Assembly (NCBI GenBank): GCA_024225445.1
Contig: JAAEMP010000242.1
Coordinates: forward strand, 1-32,730
DNA: 32,730 bases
Direction: 5' to 3'
Origin: Hyphomicrobiales bacterium
GTDB taxonomy: Bacteria; Pseudomonadota; Alphaproteobacteria; Rhizobiales; Rhizobiaceae
The notes under the pieces were generated by a model, which was not told where the DNA came from, did not search any database, and saw nothing but the letters and a program-made list of their open reading frames with translations. Positions within the stretch are counted from its first letter, which is position 1. Each line of letters opens with the position of its first letter. Made by a program: the position numbers and the translations under genes. Positions 6,305 through 14,845 of this stretch are shown in pieces.

Positions 6305-7885
6305 CTACCACCGACCAGAAGATGGATTCATGTCCTGCCGGTTGATGCGTATCGGAAACCTGTCCCTGATTTCGCCATCCAGTTTCTCCCCGAAATAGTT
6401 CGGATAATGGTGGGCAAGAATGTTGCCTGCTGTTTCCCCGGCACGCTCAAGCAGTGATTGCGAACCTTCGTTTTCCCATTGGTCGGTGGATACCCTGTCC
6501 ATCAGCTGTGGGTAGATATATTCACTTTCCATCACCTTCAGTGTTTGAGGATTACCCAGGAAATGACCCGGGTCCACAGCACAGGCCTTGATGACCTCAA
6601 GTGACAGGGTGTCATCGGATACCTCGATACCCCGAACCGTTCTCAAGATTGCACCGGCGGCTTCGTTGTCGATGACCATGGATTCATAACTGCATCCCAT
6701 CAGGCTTCCCATCATCCCGCCCACCTCGCAGACTCTGTTTGCACCGGAAAGAGCAGCCAGAGCGATGGCAAGACCCTTTTCATAACCGTATTGCGCGTCT
6801 GGAATCTTGGAATCTGTCATACCGGCTCCAACGCTGTTGGGAATACCGTAGAAATTACCCATCTGGATTGCGGCAGCCGCCAGAAGAGCCTGCTCTCCAC
6901 TGCCGCCGGCAAATGATCCGGTCCGCAAATCGGTAATGAACGGCCATGCGGCAAAAGTCATCGCACATCCCGGATTGATCAGATTGACAACTGCCAGGCA
7001 AGCCAGCGTTTCAGCCACAACCTGCGTCAGAATTCCGGCAAGCGGTGCAGGTGCTGTGGCTCCCGACTGCGGAGCCACAGCGATATCGCTGGTCAGGCCC
7101 ATACGGGCGGCATCGATCATAACTTCCAGATTTTCGCGTCCGAATCTGAGAGGAGAAACAATCGGGCATCCGCCGAAGATGACCGAGGGCTTTCTGAGGA
7201 AATTCCCTTCACCTCCCGAAGCCATATCGAACATGGCAATAGCAGGTTCGATATGCTTACGAGAACGAAATGACAGGCAAACCGGCTTCTGGGTGCCTGC
7301 GAGCAGCGCATATACCATTGACATATCATGTTCGAAATCATCGGGTACATCAGTTCCCACTACTGTGTCGCCGGTCATGTGGATGTTGTCGAGCGTATCG
7401 ACCAGGCGGGTAAAATCATAAATATCCAGAATAGTTGAGGCACGGTAGGTTTTGGATTGTGCATCGAAGGTAGTAACAGCACTGCCCGAATTGGAGAAAT
7501 GAACCTTGTTGCCCTCGCAGTGGATGTCATCTTTACCCGCACGCTCGCCCCTGGCATGGACCATATATTCGCGAGCCGCTCCGGCAATCAAATCCTCCAT
7601 GAGTGAGTTGGGAAAACACAGCCTGCCATGTTCGTTCAACTTGCATTTGAGCGGCAGAGCGATATCGAGCAGTTCGCGCAGCGGATCACCAATACCGGTT
7701 GTCGCCAGAATTTCCAGCGCACCAAGGTGGATTTTGTGCATGTCGGCTTCGCTCAGCGGTTTGTATTGTCCGCCGACCAGTCCGGGTCGAATTGCCGGGG
7801 AAACCGGGTTGGACGCACGTTTTTCCATTCGTGCTTTTCGTCCCGCTCTCACTCGTCTGGATGAATTGGCAATCGTAGATGTCAT
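6305..7885 (-). CDS. Trimethylamine methyltransferase (MttB) superfamily protein, second non-pyrrolysine paralogue
   Basis: The 526-residue product is a second MttB-superfamily member: YKPLSEADMHKIHLGALEILATTGIGD at the N-terminus, an acceptor-binding barrel with FGGCPIVSPLRFG, AVAPQSGATAPAPLAGILTQVVAETLA, and GGMMGSLMGCSYESMVIDNEAAGAILRTVRGIEV towards the C-terminus. It is only distantly similar to the other MttB protein in the window, so the two probably handle different substrates or steps. There is no in-frame amber codon. The ATG at 7885 is seven bases after the preceding flavoprotein stop, with GAGG a few bases upstream, so the genes are cotranscribed. Members transfer a methyl from a methylated amine to a cob(I)amide cofactor on a separate corrinoid protein, which is not encoded here. 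Confidence 0.87.
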   Translation of the reverse strand: MTSTIANSSRRVRAGRKARMEKRASNPVSPAIRPGLVGGQYKPLSEADMHKIHLGALEILATTGIGDPLRELLDIALPLKCKLNEHGRLCFPNSLMEDLIAGAAREYMVHARGERAGKDDIHCEGNKVHFSNSGSAVTTFDAQSKTYRASTILDIYDFTRLVDTLDNIHMTGDTVVGTDVPDDFEHDMSMVYALLAGTQKPVCLSFRSRKHIEPAIAMFDMASGGEGNFLRKPSVIFGGCPIVSPLRFGRENLEVMIDAARMGLTSDIAVAPQSGATAPAPLAGILTQVVAETLACLAVVNLINPGCAMTFAAWPFITDLRTGSFAGGSGEQALLAAAAIQMGNFYGIPNSVGAGMTDSKIPDAQYGYEKGLAIALAALSGANRVCEVGGMMGSLMGCSYESMVIDNEAAGAILRTVRGIEVSDDTLSLEVIKACAVDPGHFLGNPQTLKVMESEYIYPQLMDRVSTDQWENEGSQSLLERAGETAGNILAHHYPNYFGEKLDGEIRDRFPIRINRQDMNPSSGRW

Positions 7886-7892
7886 TTGCGCC

Positions 7893-9971
7893 TCATATTA
7901 ATTCGAGCGACGGAATCTCCCGCCGGTATATCTGGGAAGCCGCATGCGCGGGGTCCATTTCAAAGTTTCTTGCTGCCATGTGACCATCATAGACGGCATC
8001 AGCTATCAAACCGGGCGCCGCCGCATCACCAATCAACTCCAGTGTTTTTACTCCCGGTAATTCCCCGCTGTGGCGCATCGCCAGCAGCGTGTTGTGCAGG
8101 CTGTTGTTGCGCTGGCGTTCGGTGACAAGGACGACGGATCGACATTTGATGGTTTTCTGCCTGCCGGAATATACGCATGTAACTTCGCATTCACCTGCAC
8201 CGGCTTTGCTCAGCATATGACTGGTGCGGATATCCACACCGTGCTCGATCAGACTTGCATGAACCCGGGCCTGTTCCAAAGTGTGGGTAGTCCAGGGGGA
8301 AACAACTCCGGCAGGAGTAACGAATATGATTTCTAAGTTCCGGGCTGCAAGATGTTCAGCGATGACTCCGCCGATATAGGATTGATCGTCGTCATAGATC
8401 AGGACCGGCCCATTGTCGGGAAATATGCCTGACATGATATCGTCCGGTGTCAGCAAGATCATATCCGGCGCGGGTATCAGAGGTTTCCTGGCAGAACGTC
8501 CAACTCCATCTTTTCGCCAGCGTGCGCCGGTGGCTATAAAAACATTGGCGATGTCGAGTTCTGCCACCTGATTGGCATCCAACCGGCTTTCCAGGAACAG
8601 TTGAACATTGGCCCGCTGTTTCAGGTCGTAGATCCGGTTGTCCGCCACACGCTGCCACGCGTTCAAGCCCAGCAACCGTGATTCCCTCAGGGCGCGACCT
8701 CCCAGTTCATCGGATCCTTCTGCCAGCGTCACCTTGTAACCGCGTTTGGCCAGTTGCATGGTGCATTCCAGTCCTGCGGGGCCGGCCCCTATGACAAGTG
8801 CTTCTTCCTCACTTCCCTTCGGCTCGATTTTTTCAGGATGCCATCCCCGTCGCCATTCTTCCCCCATGGTTGGATTTTGGGTGCATCTGATCGGGATACC
8901 CAGACTGTCACTGGATACACAGATGTTGCAGCCGATACATTCCCGGATTTCATCAATGCGCCCCTCGGCAATCTTGCTGGGCAGAAAGGGATCGGCAATG
9001 GATGGTCGCGCAGCGCCGATAAAATCCACAATACCTTTCTCAACCATGGCAACCATCATGTCAGGGGAAGTCAGGCGGCCGACAGCGACCACCGGTTTGG
9101 TTGTGACGTCTTTTACAAACTTGATATATTCGTTCTGATATCCGTCATCCGGCTCGAAACGTGTTGTAGCTGAATCATTAGACCAGTCTGAAATGTTGAC
9201 GTCCCAAATATCCGGCAGTTCGGCAAGCATCTCAACAACCGCACGGCCCTCTTCTTGGGCCTGCATACCCTGTTTACCTCTTTTTTCCTCCACCGCGAAA
9301 CGCATGGCTACGGCACAATGCCCCTCGACTACCTCGCGGGTATCCTCGAGCAGTTCACGGATCAGTCGCGCCCGGTTTTCCAGGCTGCCGCCATATTCAT
9401 CCGTGCGGTTATTGTATTCTGGCAGAAGGAAGTGCTGGGTCAGTGTCATTCGATGACCGGCGTAAACATAGATGATATCAAATCCGGCATCCACAGCCCG
9501 CTGCGCGGCACTGCGGTGCCATCGGCGAAACTCCCTGATATCCTCCTTATCCATTGCCCGTGCCTGTTTGGGGTATAGAGAATCTATCGACATGTCGCTG
9601 GGTGCAAGAACAGGCGCACGGGTCAGCAAATTTGGCGAATGATTGCCGTTGTGCACCAGTTCGATCGCCGAAAGCGCTCCCTTTTCGCGTACTGCATCGG
9701 TCATCAGCCGTAATGCCGGAATATCGCGCTCGTCCCATAGGCGGTGCTCGGAAGCAGGGGAGAGATCAGAACTGGGATGTATTTCGGTTTCCTGATTGGC
9801 GACGACAGCCCAACCGCCCTCAGCTTTCATCGCCCGCATTGCCGCCTCCGCCTGCGGTCGCAGATGCCCCAGGCCACTGCAATGCGGTACTTGATAGAAA
9901 CGGTTGCGGGCAATCAGGGGACCTATCTGCACTGGTTCAAACAGCACCGCGTATCTGTTCACGTTCATCAT
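7893..9971 (-). CDS. Trimethylamine/dimethylamine dehydrogenase-like FMN and 4Fe-4S flavoprotein
   Basis: The 692-residue product has the three-part layout of TMADH: an FMN-binding TIM barrel (1-340), a 4Fe-4S motif CIGCNIC with a fourth Cys (residues 345, 348, 351, 363), and an ADP/NAD-binding domain starting at ALVIGAGPAGLE. The barrel contains YQVPHC, whose Cys31 matches the cysteine that carries 6-S-cysteinyl FMN in TMADH, and YVYAGH and WSND, matching the catalytic Tyr-His-Asp set. The substrate-binding aromatic bowl differs: the positions I align with Tyr60 and Trp355 of TMADH are Glu and Asp here. It therefore probably oxidatively demethylates a secondary or tertiary methylamine other than TMA. 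Electrons would go to ETF or NAD. A second ATG directly follows the first. It sits between the importer and an mttB gene. Confidence 0.88.
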   Translation of the reverse strand: MMNVNRYAVLFEPVQIGPLIARNRFYQVPHCSGLGHLRPQAEAAMRAMKAEGGWAVVANQETEIHPSSDLSPASEHRLWDERDIPALRLMTDAVREKGALSAIELVHNGNHSPNLLTRAPVLAPSDMSIDSLYPKQARAMDKEDIREFRRWHRSAAQRAVDAGFDIIYVYAGHRMTLTQHFLLPEYNNRTDEYGGSLENRARLIRELLEDTREVVEGHCAVAMRFAVEEKRGKQGMQAQEEGRAVVEMLAELPDIWDVNISDWSNDSATTRFEPDDGYQNEYIKFVKDVTTKPVVAVGRLTSPDMMVAMVEKGIVDFIGAARPSIADPFLPSKIAEGRIDEIRECIGCNICVSSDSLGIPIRCTQNPTMGEEWRRGWHPEKIEPKGSEEEALVIGAGPAGLECTMQLAKRGYKVTLAEGSDELGGRALRESRLLGLNAWQRVADNRIYDLKQRANVQLFLESRLDANQVAELDIANVFIATGARWRKDGVGRSARKPLIPAPDMILLTPDDIMSGIFPDNGPVLIYDDDQSYIGGVIAEHLAARNLEIIFVTPAGVVSPWTTHTLEQARVHASLIEHGVDIRTSHMLSKAGAGECEVTCVYSGRQKTIKCRSVVLVTERQRNNSLHNTLLAMRHSGELPGVKTLELIGDAAAPGLIADAVYDGHMAARNFEMDPAHAASQIYRREIPSLELI

Positions 9972-10013
9972 TTACGAGCGCTCTGCGTTAACATTTGTCA
10001 AAGTTGAAGTAGT

Positions 10014-10036
10014 GGTGGGACAATCAATGCCCCACC
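10014..10036. other. Intercistronic hairpin after the binding-protein gene
   Basis: GGTGGG (10014-10019) and CCCACC (10031-10036) form a GC-rich 6-bp stem with an 11-base loop in the 75-base gap between the potD-like gene and the TMADH-like gene. No T run follows. Hairpins after binding-protein genes often protect the 3' end of the transcript and raise its expression over downstream genes; that role is inferred from position. Confidence 0.4.
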
Positions 10037-10046
10037 GTATTATGGC

Positions 10047-11111
10047 CTAGAATCCTGACTTGATACGCTCGAATTCTTTCAGCATTTTAGCTTCCAGCTT
10101 CGGATCCACTGCGTCGAAGAACAGGCTGCGGGCAAAAAATTCGTCAGCTTTGTCGAACCCATAACCTTTGATGGTTTTGGGATCAACTGCTGCAAGACCC
10201 TCGGTGTTGGCGTGGGCATATCCCCAGGCTTCCACGATGTATTTCCCGCTGGCAGCAGAACTCAGTGCGTTCAGCATATCATAGACCTGCTCATCGGACT
10301 GGGTGGAGCTATTCAGGTGAACATAACCGCAAACCCAGGTGGCAATACCCTTCTTCACATCTCTCATCATCACCGCAGGTACCTTGTTTCCCTGCAGGTT
10401 CAGTTCCGACTGGTTCCAGGCCCAGCCCATGAGGATTTCACCGCTGGCCATTGCCTGGTCCAACTGGCCGGCATCGGACCAGTAGAACCGGATATTGGGG
10501 TGAACCTTGCGCAGGAAGTCTGACGCTTTCTTGAATTCCTCATCATTCATATTGGCATAATTCTTGACGCCGGCTCCAAGTGCGGCAAATGCATATGCGC
10601 TAGAGGCAGCATCGGGAATTGCAATTTTGCCCTTGTATTCCGGATCGACCGCGAGCTGCAAGGAAACCGCGTCTGCCGTGATCTTGTCGGTGCGGTATAT
10701 CCAGCCTGTGTTGCCCCATTCAAACGGCATCATGTAGACCTTGCCGTCAACGACGACACCATCCATTTTCGTTAGAGCTGGTGACAGCTTGTCCCAATGA
10801 ACAAGGCGGCTGGTATCAAGCGGCTTGATTAAGCCTGCTGCTGCCCATTTCTTGGTGGCGTCGGTGCACGGATGGGCAAGATCAGCGGTGAAGCCGGAAC
10901 GAAGTTTGGTGAATGCTTCCTCCTGACTGCCAAAAAATGTGTAGGACGGGGCGGTTTTATGCTTCGTCATATAGTCGGCGAAAAAACCCTGGTCTTCGTA
11001 TCCGGACCAGTCGAATACGGTCAGGTCGGACCCTTCCGCATAGACCGAGCCGTACCAGGCCACGCTGATGACGGTCGCTGTGGCAATCATTTTTCCAAGT
11101 GTAGTTTTCAT
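10047..11111 (-). CDS. PotD/PotF-like periplasmic substrate-binding protein
   Basis: The 354-residue product starts with a Sec signal peptide (MKTTLGKMIATATVISVAWYG, predicted cleavage after VYA near residue 25), followed by LTVFDWSGYEDQGFFADYM, the opening of the spermidine/putrescine-type solute-binding family. It is expected to capture an organic cation in the periplasm for the PotABC-like transporter encoded just upstream. The ATG has a good ribosome site (AGGGAGAAAT) and lies 32 bases after the ATPase gene. Linkage with demethylating enzymes suggests a quaternary or methylated amine ligand rather than a polyamine, but ligand residues cannot be judged by eye. The stop is TAG. Confidence 0.88.
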   Translation of the reverse strand: MKTTLGKMIATATVISVAWYGSVYAEGSDLTVFDWSGYEDQGFFADYMTKHKTAPSYTFFGSQEEAFTKLRSGFTADLAHPCTDATKKWAAAGLIKPLDTSRLVHWDKLSPALTKMDGVVVDGKVYMMPFEWGNTGWIYRTDKITADAVSLQLAVDPEYKGKIAIPDAASSAYAFAALGAGVKNYANMNDEEFKKASDFLRKVHPNIRFYWSDAGQLDQAMASGEILMGWAWNQSELNLQGNKVPAVMMRDVKKGIATWVCGYVHLNSSTQSDEQVYDMLNALSSAASGKYIVEAWGYAHANTEGLAAVDPKTIKGYGFDKADEFFARSLFFDAVDPKLEAKMLKEFERIKSGF

Positions 11112-11143
11112 TGGTATTTCTCCCTGTCAAGTTACAATAAACA

Positions 11144-12268
11144 CTAGTCTTTCATATTATCCGGGATTTCTCCCAAATCGATCACCGAGGCGTTTTGAAC
11201 GCCAAGCCATACTGTATCACCGCGTTGGTAATCCATAGTATGGAAGTAATTTGGTACGGCTACCGTAATCGGTTCGTCGATGCCATCCAGGCCGACAAAG
11301 TAATGTATGCTCTCACCATAAAACGCCACATCGACAACTTTACCCTGGGCCATTGCATCGTAATCCGATGGTTTTTTTGCGCTGATTTCCAACTGCTCGG
11401 GACGAATACCGGTCAGTAATTTCGGGCCGTGCTTCGATACGTTGGAGTTGATTTCAATCCGCATATCCCCAAATCCCGGTGTTGAAATATCCAGCACATT
11501 TCCACTTTCCTCTTTTAATGAAGCCGGCAGGAAATTCATTCCTCCGATGAAAGAGGCGACGTCCTTGCTGCAAGGCCTGGCATACAGATCTTCGGGGCGG
11601 TCAATCTGCTCAAGTTTGCCATCGAACATGACGCCAATCCTGTCGGACATGGTCATGGCCTCGTACTGATCGTGGGTGACCATAACAAAAGTGATGCCGA
11701 TCGAGCGTTGGAGGCGCCGCAATTCAAGTTGCATGGTTTCGCGCAGCTTCTTGTCCAGTGCTGAAAGTGGCTCATCCAGCAACAGCACTTTTGGTCGCAG
11801 AACCAGCGCTCGTGCCAGCGCCACGCGCTGTCTTTGTCCGCCGGACAACTCTTCCGCGCTGCGTTTTTCAAGGCCGTCAAGTTCCACCATTTCCAGCGCT
11901 TCGCTAACCCGGTCATCGATTTCGCTGCGTGAAATACCTGATTTGCGTAATCCGAAGGCAACATTATTTCCGACGTTGAGATGGGGAAAGATCGCATAGC
12001 TCTGAAAGACCATGTTTGTCGGCCTTTTATTGGCGGACACATCCCGCATCGATTTCCCGTCGATAACGATCTCACCTTTATCGGGATCCTGAAATCCGGC
12101 GATTATGCGAAGTGCGGTTGTCTTACCACAACCTGACGGCCCTAAAAGCGAGAAAAATTCCCCTTGATAGAGGTCAAGGTTCAGATCGCAAACGGCGACG
12201 AAACTTCCAAATCTTTTGGTTACGCCGGTGATTTCAATGATTTTTTTGTCACTTCTGTTTTCCATCAT
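11144..12268 (-). CDS. PotA-like ABC transporter ATPase
   Basis: The 374-residue product has a Walker A (GPSGCGKTT), the signature LSGGQRQRVALARAL, a Walker B (VLLLDEPLSALD) and the H-loop VMVTHDQYEA. The C-terminal third (from about residue 265) is a TOBE-type regulatory domain, as in PotA/CysA importers. It energises uptake by the two permeases encoded upstream. I chose the ATG at 12268, seven bases after the permease stop; a TTG 51 bases earlier would overlap that gene without need. Another ATG follows immediately. Confidence 0.93.
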   Translation of the reverse strand: MMENRSDKKIIEITGVTKRFGSFVAVCDLNLDLYQGEFFSLLGPSGCGKTTALRIIAGFQDPDKGEIVIDGKSMRDVSANKRPTNMVFQSYAIFPHLNVGNNVAFGLRKSGISRSEIDDRVSEALEMVELDGLEKRSAEELSGGQRQRVALARALVLRPKVLLLDEPLSALDKKLRETMQLELRRLQRSIGITFVMVTHDQYEAMTMSDRIGVMFDGKLEQIDRPEDLYARPCSKDVASFIGGMNFLPASLKEESGNVLDISTPGFGDMRIEINSNVSKHGPKLLTGIRPEQLEISAKKPSDYDAMAQGKVVDVAFYGESIHYFVGLDGIDEPITVAVPNYFHTMDYQRGDTVWLGVQNASVIDLGEIPDNMKD

Positions 12269-12275
12269 GATCACT

Positions 12276-13073
12276 CTAAATTTGACTTTTTGCCGCACGT
12301 CGCCGGAAACTTTCAGCAATCATCAGCAGCAGAATTGAGAAGAAGAGCAGCAACGACCCAAGCGCCAGTGTATTGGGCAGTTTTGCCGGGAACCGGATTT
12401 GACTCCAGATATAGACCGGCAGTGTCGGCTCGTTACCCGAAAGGAAAAATGCCAGGACGAATTCATCAAAGGAAACTGTAAAAGTCATCAGCAGACTTGC
12501 CACAATCCCGGGAAACACGATTGGCAGGGTTACCCGTCTGAAGGTGCCAATGACGCTTTCGCCGAGATCGAATGCTGCTTCTTCCAGCGACTGGTCGAAC
12601 TGATCAAAGGAAGATTTCATTATTGACACGGCAAACGGGAGGGCCACGAAAGTGTGGCCAAGAATAATGGTCGTAAGCGATGGCCGCAGACCGATGCTGA
12701 TAAACAGTACCAGCATGGAGGAGGCGACGATAATACCCGGAATGACCAGCGGCAGCATGACCAGCCCTTCGGAGAGTTCCCTGCCTTTGAACCGATAACG
12801 AACAAAAGCGCGTGCGGCAAACAACCCCATGGCCGTGCTGAACACCGCCGTGACGCCGCCGACAATGAGGCTGTTACCAAGTGCCTTGATCAACGTATCC
12901 TGCTGACCAAGCTGGCCGTACCATTTCAGGGTAAATCCCTGCAGAGGAAAGGCAACAATGGTACCGTCATTGAAGGAAAACAGCGGTAGCAGCAGCACAG
13001 GCAGGTACAAAAATACCAAATAAAGTGTCGCATAGGTGAGAAGTCCCGGAATAAAACGCTGCAATGAACTCAT
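12276..13073 (-). CDS. PotC-like ABC transporter permease
   Basis: The 265-residue inner-membrane protein shows about six hydrophobic segments and the binding-protein-dependent transport loop EEAAFDLGESVIGTFRRVTLPIVFPGI, the EAA motif that docks on the ATPase. Order and size match PotC. It overlaps the preceding permease gene by four bases (ATGA), indicating translational coupling. It ends with TAG. Confidence 0.92.
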   Translation of the reverse strand: MSSLQRFIPGLLTYATLYLVFLYLPVLLLPLFSFNDGTIVAFPLQGFTLKWYGQLGQQDTLIKALGNSLIVGGVTAVFSTAMGLFAARAFVRYRFKGRELSEGLVMLPLVIPGIIVASSMLVLFISIGLRPSLTTIILGHTFVALPFAVSIMKSSFDQFDQSLEEAAFDLGESVIGTFRRVTLPIVFPGIVASLLMTFTVSFDEFVLAFFLSGNEPTLPVYIWSQIRFPAKLPNTLALGSLLLFFSILLLMIAESFRRRAAKSQI

Positions 13074-13933
13074 CTGATCCGCCTGCCTGCCGTATTCATT
13101 GTAAACACGGCCAGCATGGCGACGAAGCCGACTGACAGCATGGAAAGTAGTGAAAGGGTTGCGCCCATTGGCCAGTTGTTGGCTGCGCCGAACTGGACCT
13201 GTATGAGGTTGGCGATCATTTTCCCTTCCGAGCCGCCAACCAGTGCCGGGGTTACGTAATCGCCGACGGTTGGAATAAATATGATCAGACTGGCGGCAAT
13301 AATGCCTGGAACGGTCAATGGCAGGGTCACCCGGATAAAGGCCTGATACATATTACATCCCAGATCGGTGGCGGCCTCGTGCAGGCTTCGGTCGATTTTC
13401 TGCAGTGAAACATAAATCGGCAGTATGGCAAACGGTGCCCATGCGTGGGCAAGGGTCAACACTACCGCAATTTCATTATATAAAAGAAATGTAAGCGGCT
13501 CGTTGATTATCCCAATCGTCATCAGCGCGCTGTTCAACACGCCATTGAAGCCCAGAATAAGCTTCCAGGAGAATACTCTCAGGAGATAACTGCTCCAGAA
13601 AGGAATCGTGATCAACAACAGCCACAGTGTCTGTTTCTTTGTCCTGAATGCAATAAAGTAAGCGATGGGATAAGCCAGCACCACCGTGGCAATGGTGACA
13701 AGTCCGGCAATAATAATTGTACGGACAATCAGGTGACGAACCAATGGATCCTGGAATGCTTCAATGTAGTTTGCCCAGGTGAGCGTCCGGTCGATATCGA
13801 CATAAGACTGAGTCCAAAAACTGTAAACGATCAGGATACCGAGTGGGACCGCAACAAGAAGACCCACATATAGTGTCGCAGGCGCGCTGAGCGCCATGCC
13901 TTTTGATGCCTCAGATTTCAACTGAATAGCCAC
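13070..13933 (-). CDS. PotB-like ABC transporter permease
   Basis: The 287-residue protein has six predicted membrane spans and the EAA loop HEAATDLGCNMYQAFIRVTLPLTVPGI. It is the first gene of the importer and catabolic series. The start is GTG, preceded by GGGAGG and AGGA on the minus strand. A promoter with a perfect -10 box and an overlapping palindrome lies 75-105 bases upstream, so the importer is probably repressed until inducer is present. Confidence 0.92.
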   Translation of the reverse strand: MAIQLKSEASKGMALSAPATLYVGLLVAVPLGILIVYSFWTQSYVDIDRTLTWANYIEAFQDPLVRHLIVRTIIIAGLVTIATVVLAYPIAYFIAFRTKKQTLWLLLITIPFWSSYLLRVFSWKLILGFNGVLNSALMTIGIINEPLTFLLYNEIAVVLTLAHAWAPFAILPIYVSLQKIDRSLHEAATDLGCNMYQAFIRVTLPLTVPGIIAASLIIFIPTVGDYVTPALVGGSEGKMIANLIQVQFGAANNWPMGATLSLLSMLSVGFVAMLAVFTMNTAGRRIR

Positions 13934-13992
13934 GCTTTCCTGGATCCTCCCTTTCGTTCAGTTTGCCTGCTTTCAACCCAGACTTTACATTC

Positions 13993-14010
13993 AATGAACG
14001 ATCGTTCATT
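13993..14010. promoter_or_regulatory. Perfect 18-bp palindromic operator, site 1
   Basis: AATGAACGATCGTTCATT is its own reverse complement. Size and symmetry suit a TetR-family dimer site. It lies between the divergent potB-like and BetI-like genes and overlaps the last bases of the importer -10 box, so occupancy would block that promoter and could also autoregulate the repressor gene. A copy with one base changed is at 14811-14828. Confidence 0.8.
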
Positions 14011-14038
14011 ATATGCATGATGCTGTTTGCAGAGTCAA
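14008..14038 (-). promoter_or_regulatory. Promoter of the importer/demethylase operon
   Basis: On the minus strand a perfect TATAAT (14008-14013) is preceded by TTGACT (14033-14038) with a 19-base spacer, slightly long for sigma-70. The palindromic operator starts within the -10 box. Confidence 0.6.
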
Positions 14039-14123
14039 TAGTTGCCGTTGAGGGGCGTTGCTAATTGAGTGAGGTGGATCAAAAGAAACTGTGAGTGTTG
14101 TTATTAATGGAAGGCATAATTTC

Positions 14124-14789
14124 GTGACAGCAAAGTTGAAACGTCAGGAAAATCGGAAACGAAGCAGGTTGTTGCTGATTGAAGCGACCCTGGATTCGCT
14201 TGCCGAGGTCGGTTTCGCCAGGACATCGGTAAGCGAGATTGTTGAGAGAGCGAAATTGTCAAGGGGTATGATCCATCTGCATTTTTCCAGCAAGGATAAG
14301 CTGCTGGAAGAAGCGGCAAGGCATGCGAGCGCAAGTTATTTTGATGATCTGGAACAACTCCTGGATAAAAGCGGAAATAGCCCACAGGAGAAATTGGAGG
14401 CGGTTATCAAGAGTGACCTAAGCGATAATGTGCTTAACAAGCGATCAGTCAGGATATGGTTCGCACTTCGAGGAGAAGCTAGCGTCAGTCAGGCGATTGC
14501 CCGCTATAGCGACACTCGTGACAAGAAACTGTATGATCTTATTTTTGATGCGTTTCTTGATATTGCCATTGCCAGCAAGGTTAATGAACCGGGCGCGGTA
14601 GCGAGAGATGCGACCCACGGGTCCCTTGCGCTACTGGAAGGAATGTGGACTGATTTTTTTCTGCACCCCGATTCCTTCAATCGAGGATCTGCACTGCGGA
14701 TTATCTTTCGTATCTTGTCCAATATGTTCCCGCGATATTTTAACCTGGAGGGAGCCGTGAAAAGCCCCCTCAATGACATGGTGGCCTGA
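14124..14789 (+). CDS. TetR-family regulator, BetI-like
   Basis: The 221-residue product has the TetR helix-turn-helix (RSRLLLIEATLDSLAEVGF, then VSEIVERAKLSRGMIHLHFSSKDKLL). Its sensor domain resembles BetI in details such as VRIWFALRGEASVS. BetI is the choline-responsive repressor of betaine synthesis; here a related amine effector is likely. I prefer the GTG at 14124, preceded by GGAAGG nine bases upstream; a GTG at 14091 is possible but has no close ribosome site. It lies between two copies of an 18-bp palindrome, one overlapping the divergent importer promoter and one before the aminotransferase gene, so it is the obvious candidate repressor of both. The stop overlaps a 7-bp hairpin (14780-14797). 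Confidence 0.85.
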   Translation: MTAKLKRQENRKRSRLLLIEATLDSLAEVGFARTSVSEIVERAKLSRGMIHLHFSSKDKLLEEAARHASASYFDDLEQLLDKSGNSPQEKLEAVIKSDLSDNVLNKRSVRIWFALRGEASVSQAIARYSDTRDKKLYDLIFDAFLDIAIASKVNEPGAVARDATHGSLALLEGMWTDFFLHPDSFNRGSALRIIFRILSNMFPRYFNLEGAVKSPLNDMVA

Positions 14790-14797
14790 TGGCCACC
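14780..14797 (+). other. Hairpin over the stop codon of the BetI-like gene
   Basis: GGTGGCC (14780-14786), TGAT loop and GGCCACC (14791-14797) form a strong 7-bp stem containing the TGA stop. No T run follows, so it is at most a weak or factor-dependent terminator separating the regulator from the aminotransferase gene. Confidence 0.4.
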
Positions 14798-14802
14798 TCC
14801 AA

Positions 14803-14832
14803 TTGACTGAAATGAACAATCGTTCATTTATT
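14803..14832 (+). promoter_or_regulatory. Possible promoter of the aminotransferase gene
   Basis: TTGACT (14803-14808) is followed after 18 bases by the weak -10 TTTATT (14827-14832). The second palindrome lies between the two boxes, as expected for a repressed promoter. The leader to the ATG at 14846 would be very short. Confidence 0.35.
14811..14828. promoter_or_regulatory. Palindromic operator, site 2
   Basis: AATGAACAATCGTTCATT differs from site 1 (13993-14010) by one base in the centre and ends 17 bases before the aminotransferase ATG. Two near-identical 18-mers flanking a TetR-family gene are strong evidence for a local regulon. Confidence 0.78.
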
Positions 14833-14845
14833 ACCAACTTTTTGA

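Noticed and set aside
1990-7885. Pyrrolysine-containing trimethylamine methyltransferase
   Set aside because: Both MttB frames are uninterrupted by TAG and no pyl genes are visible, so these are non-pyrrolysine homologues.
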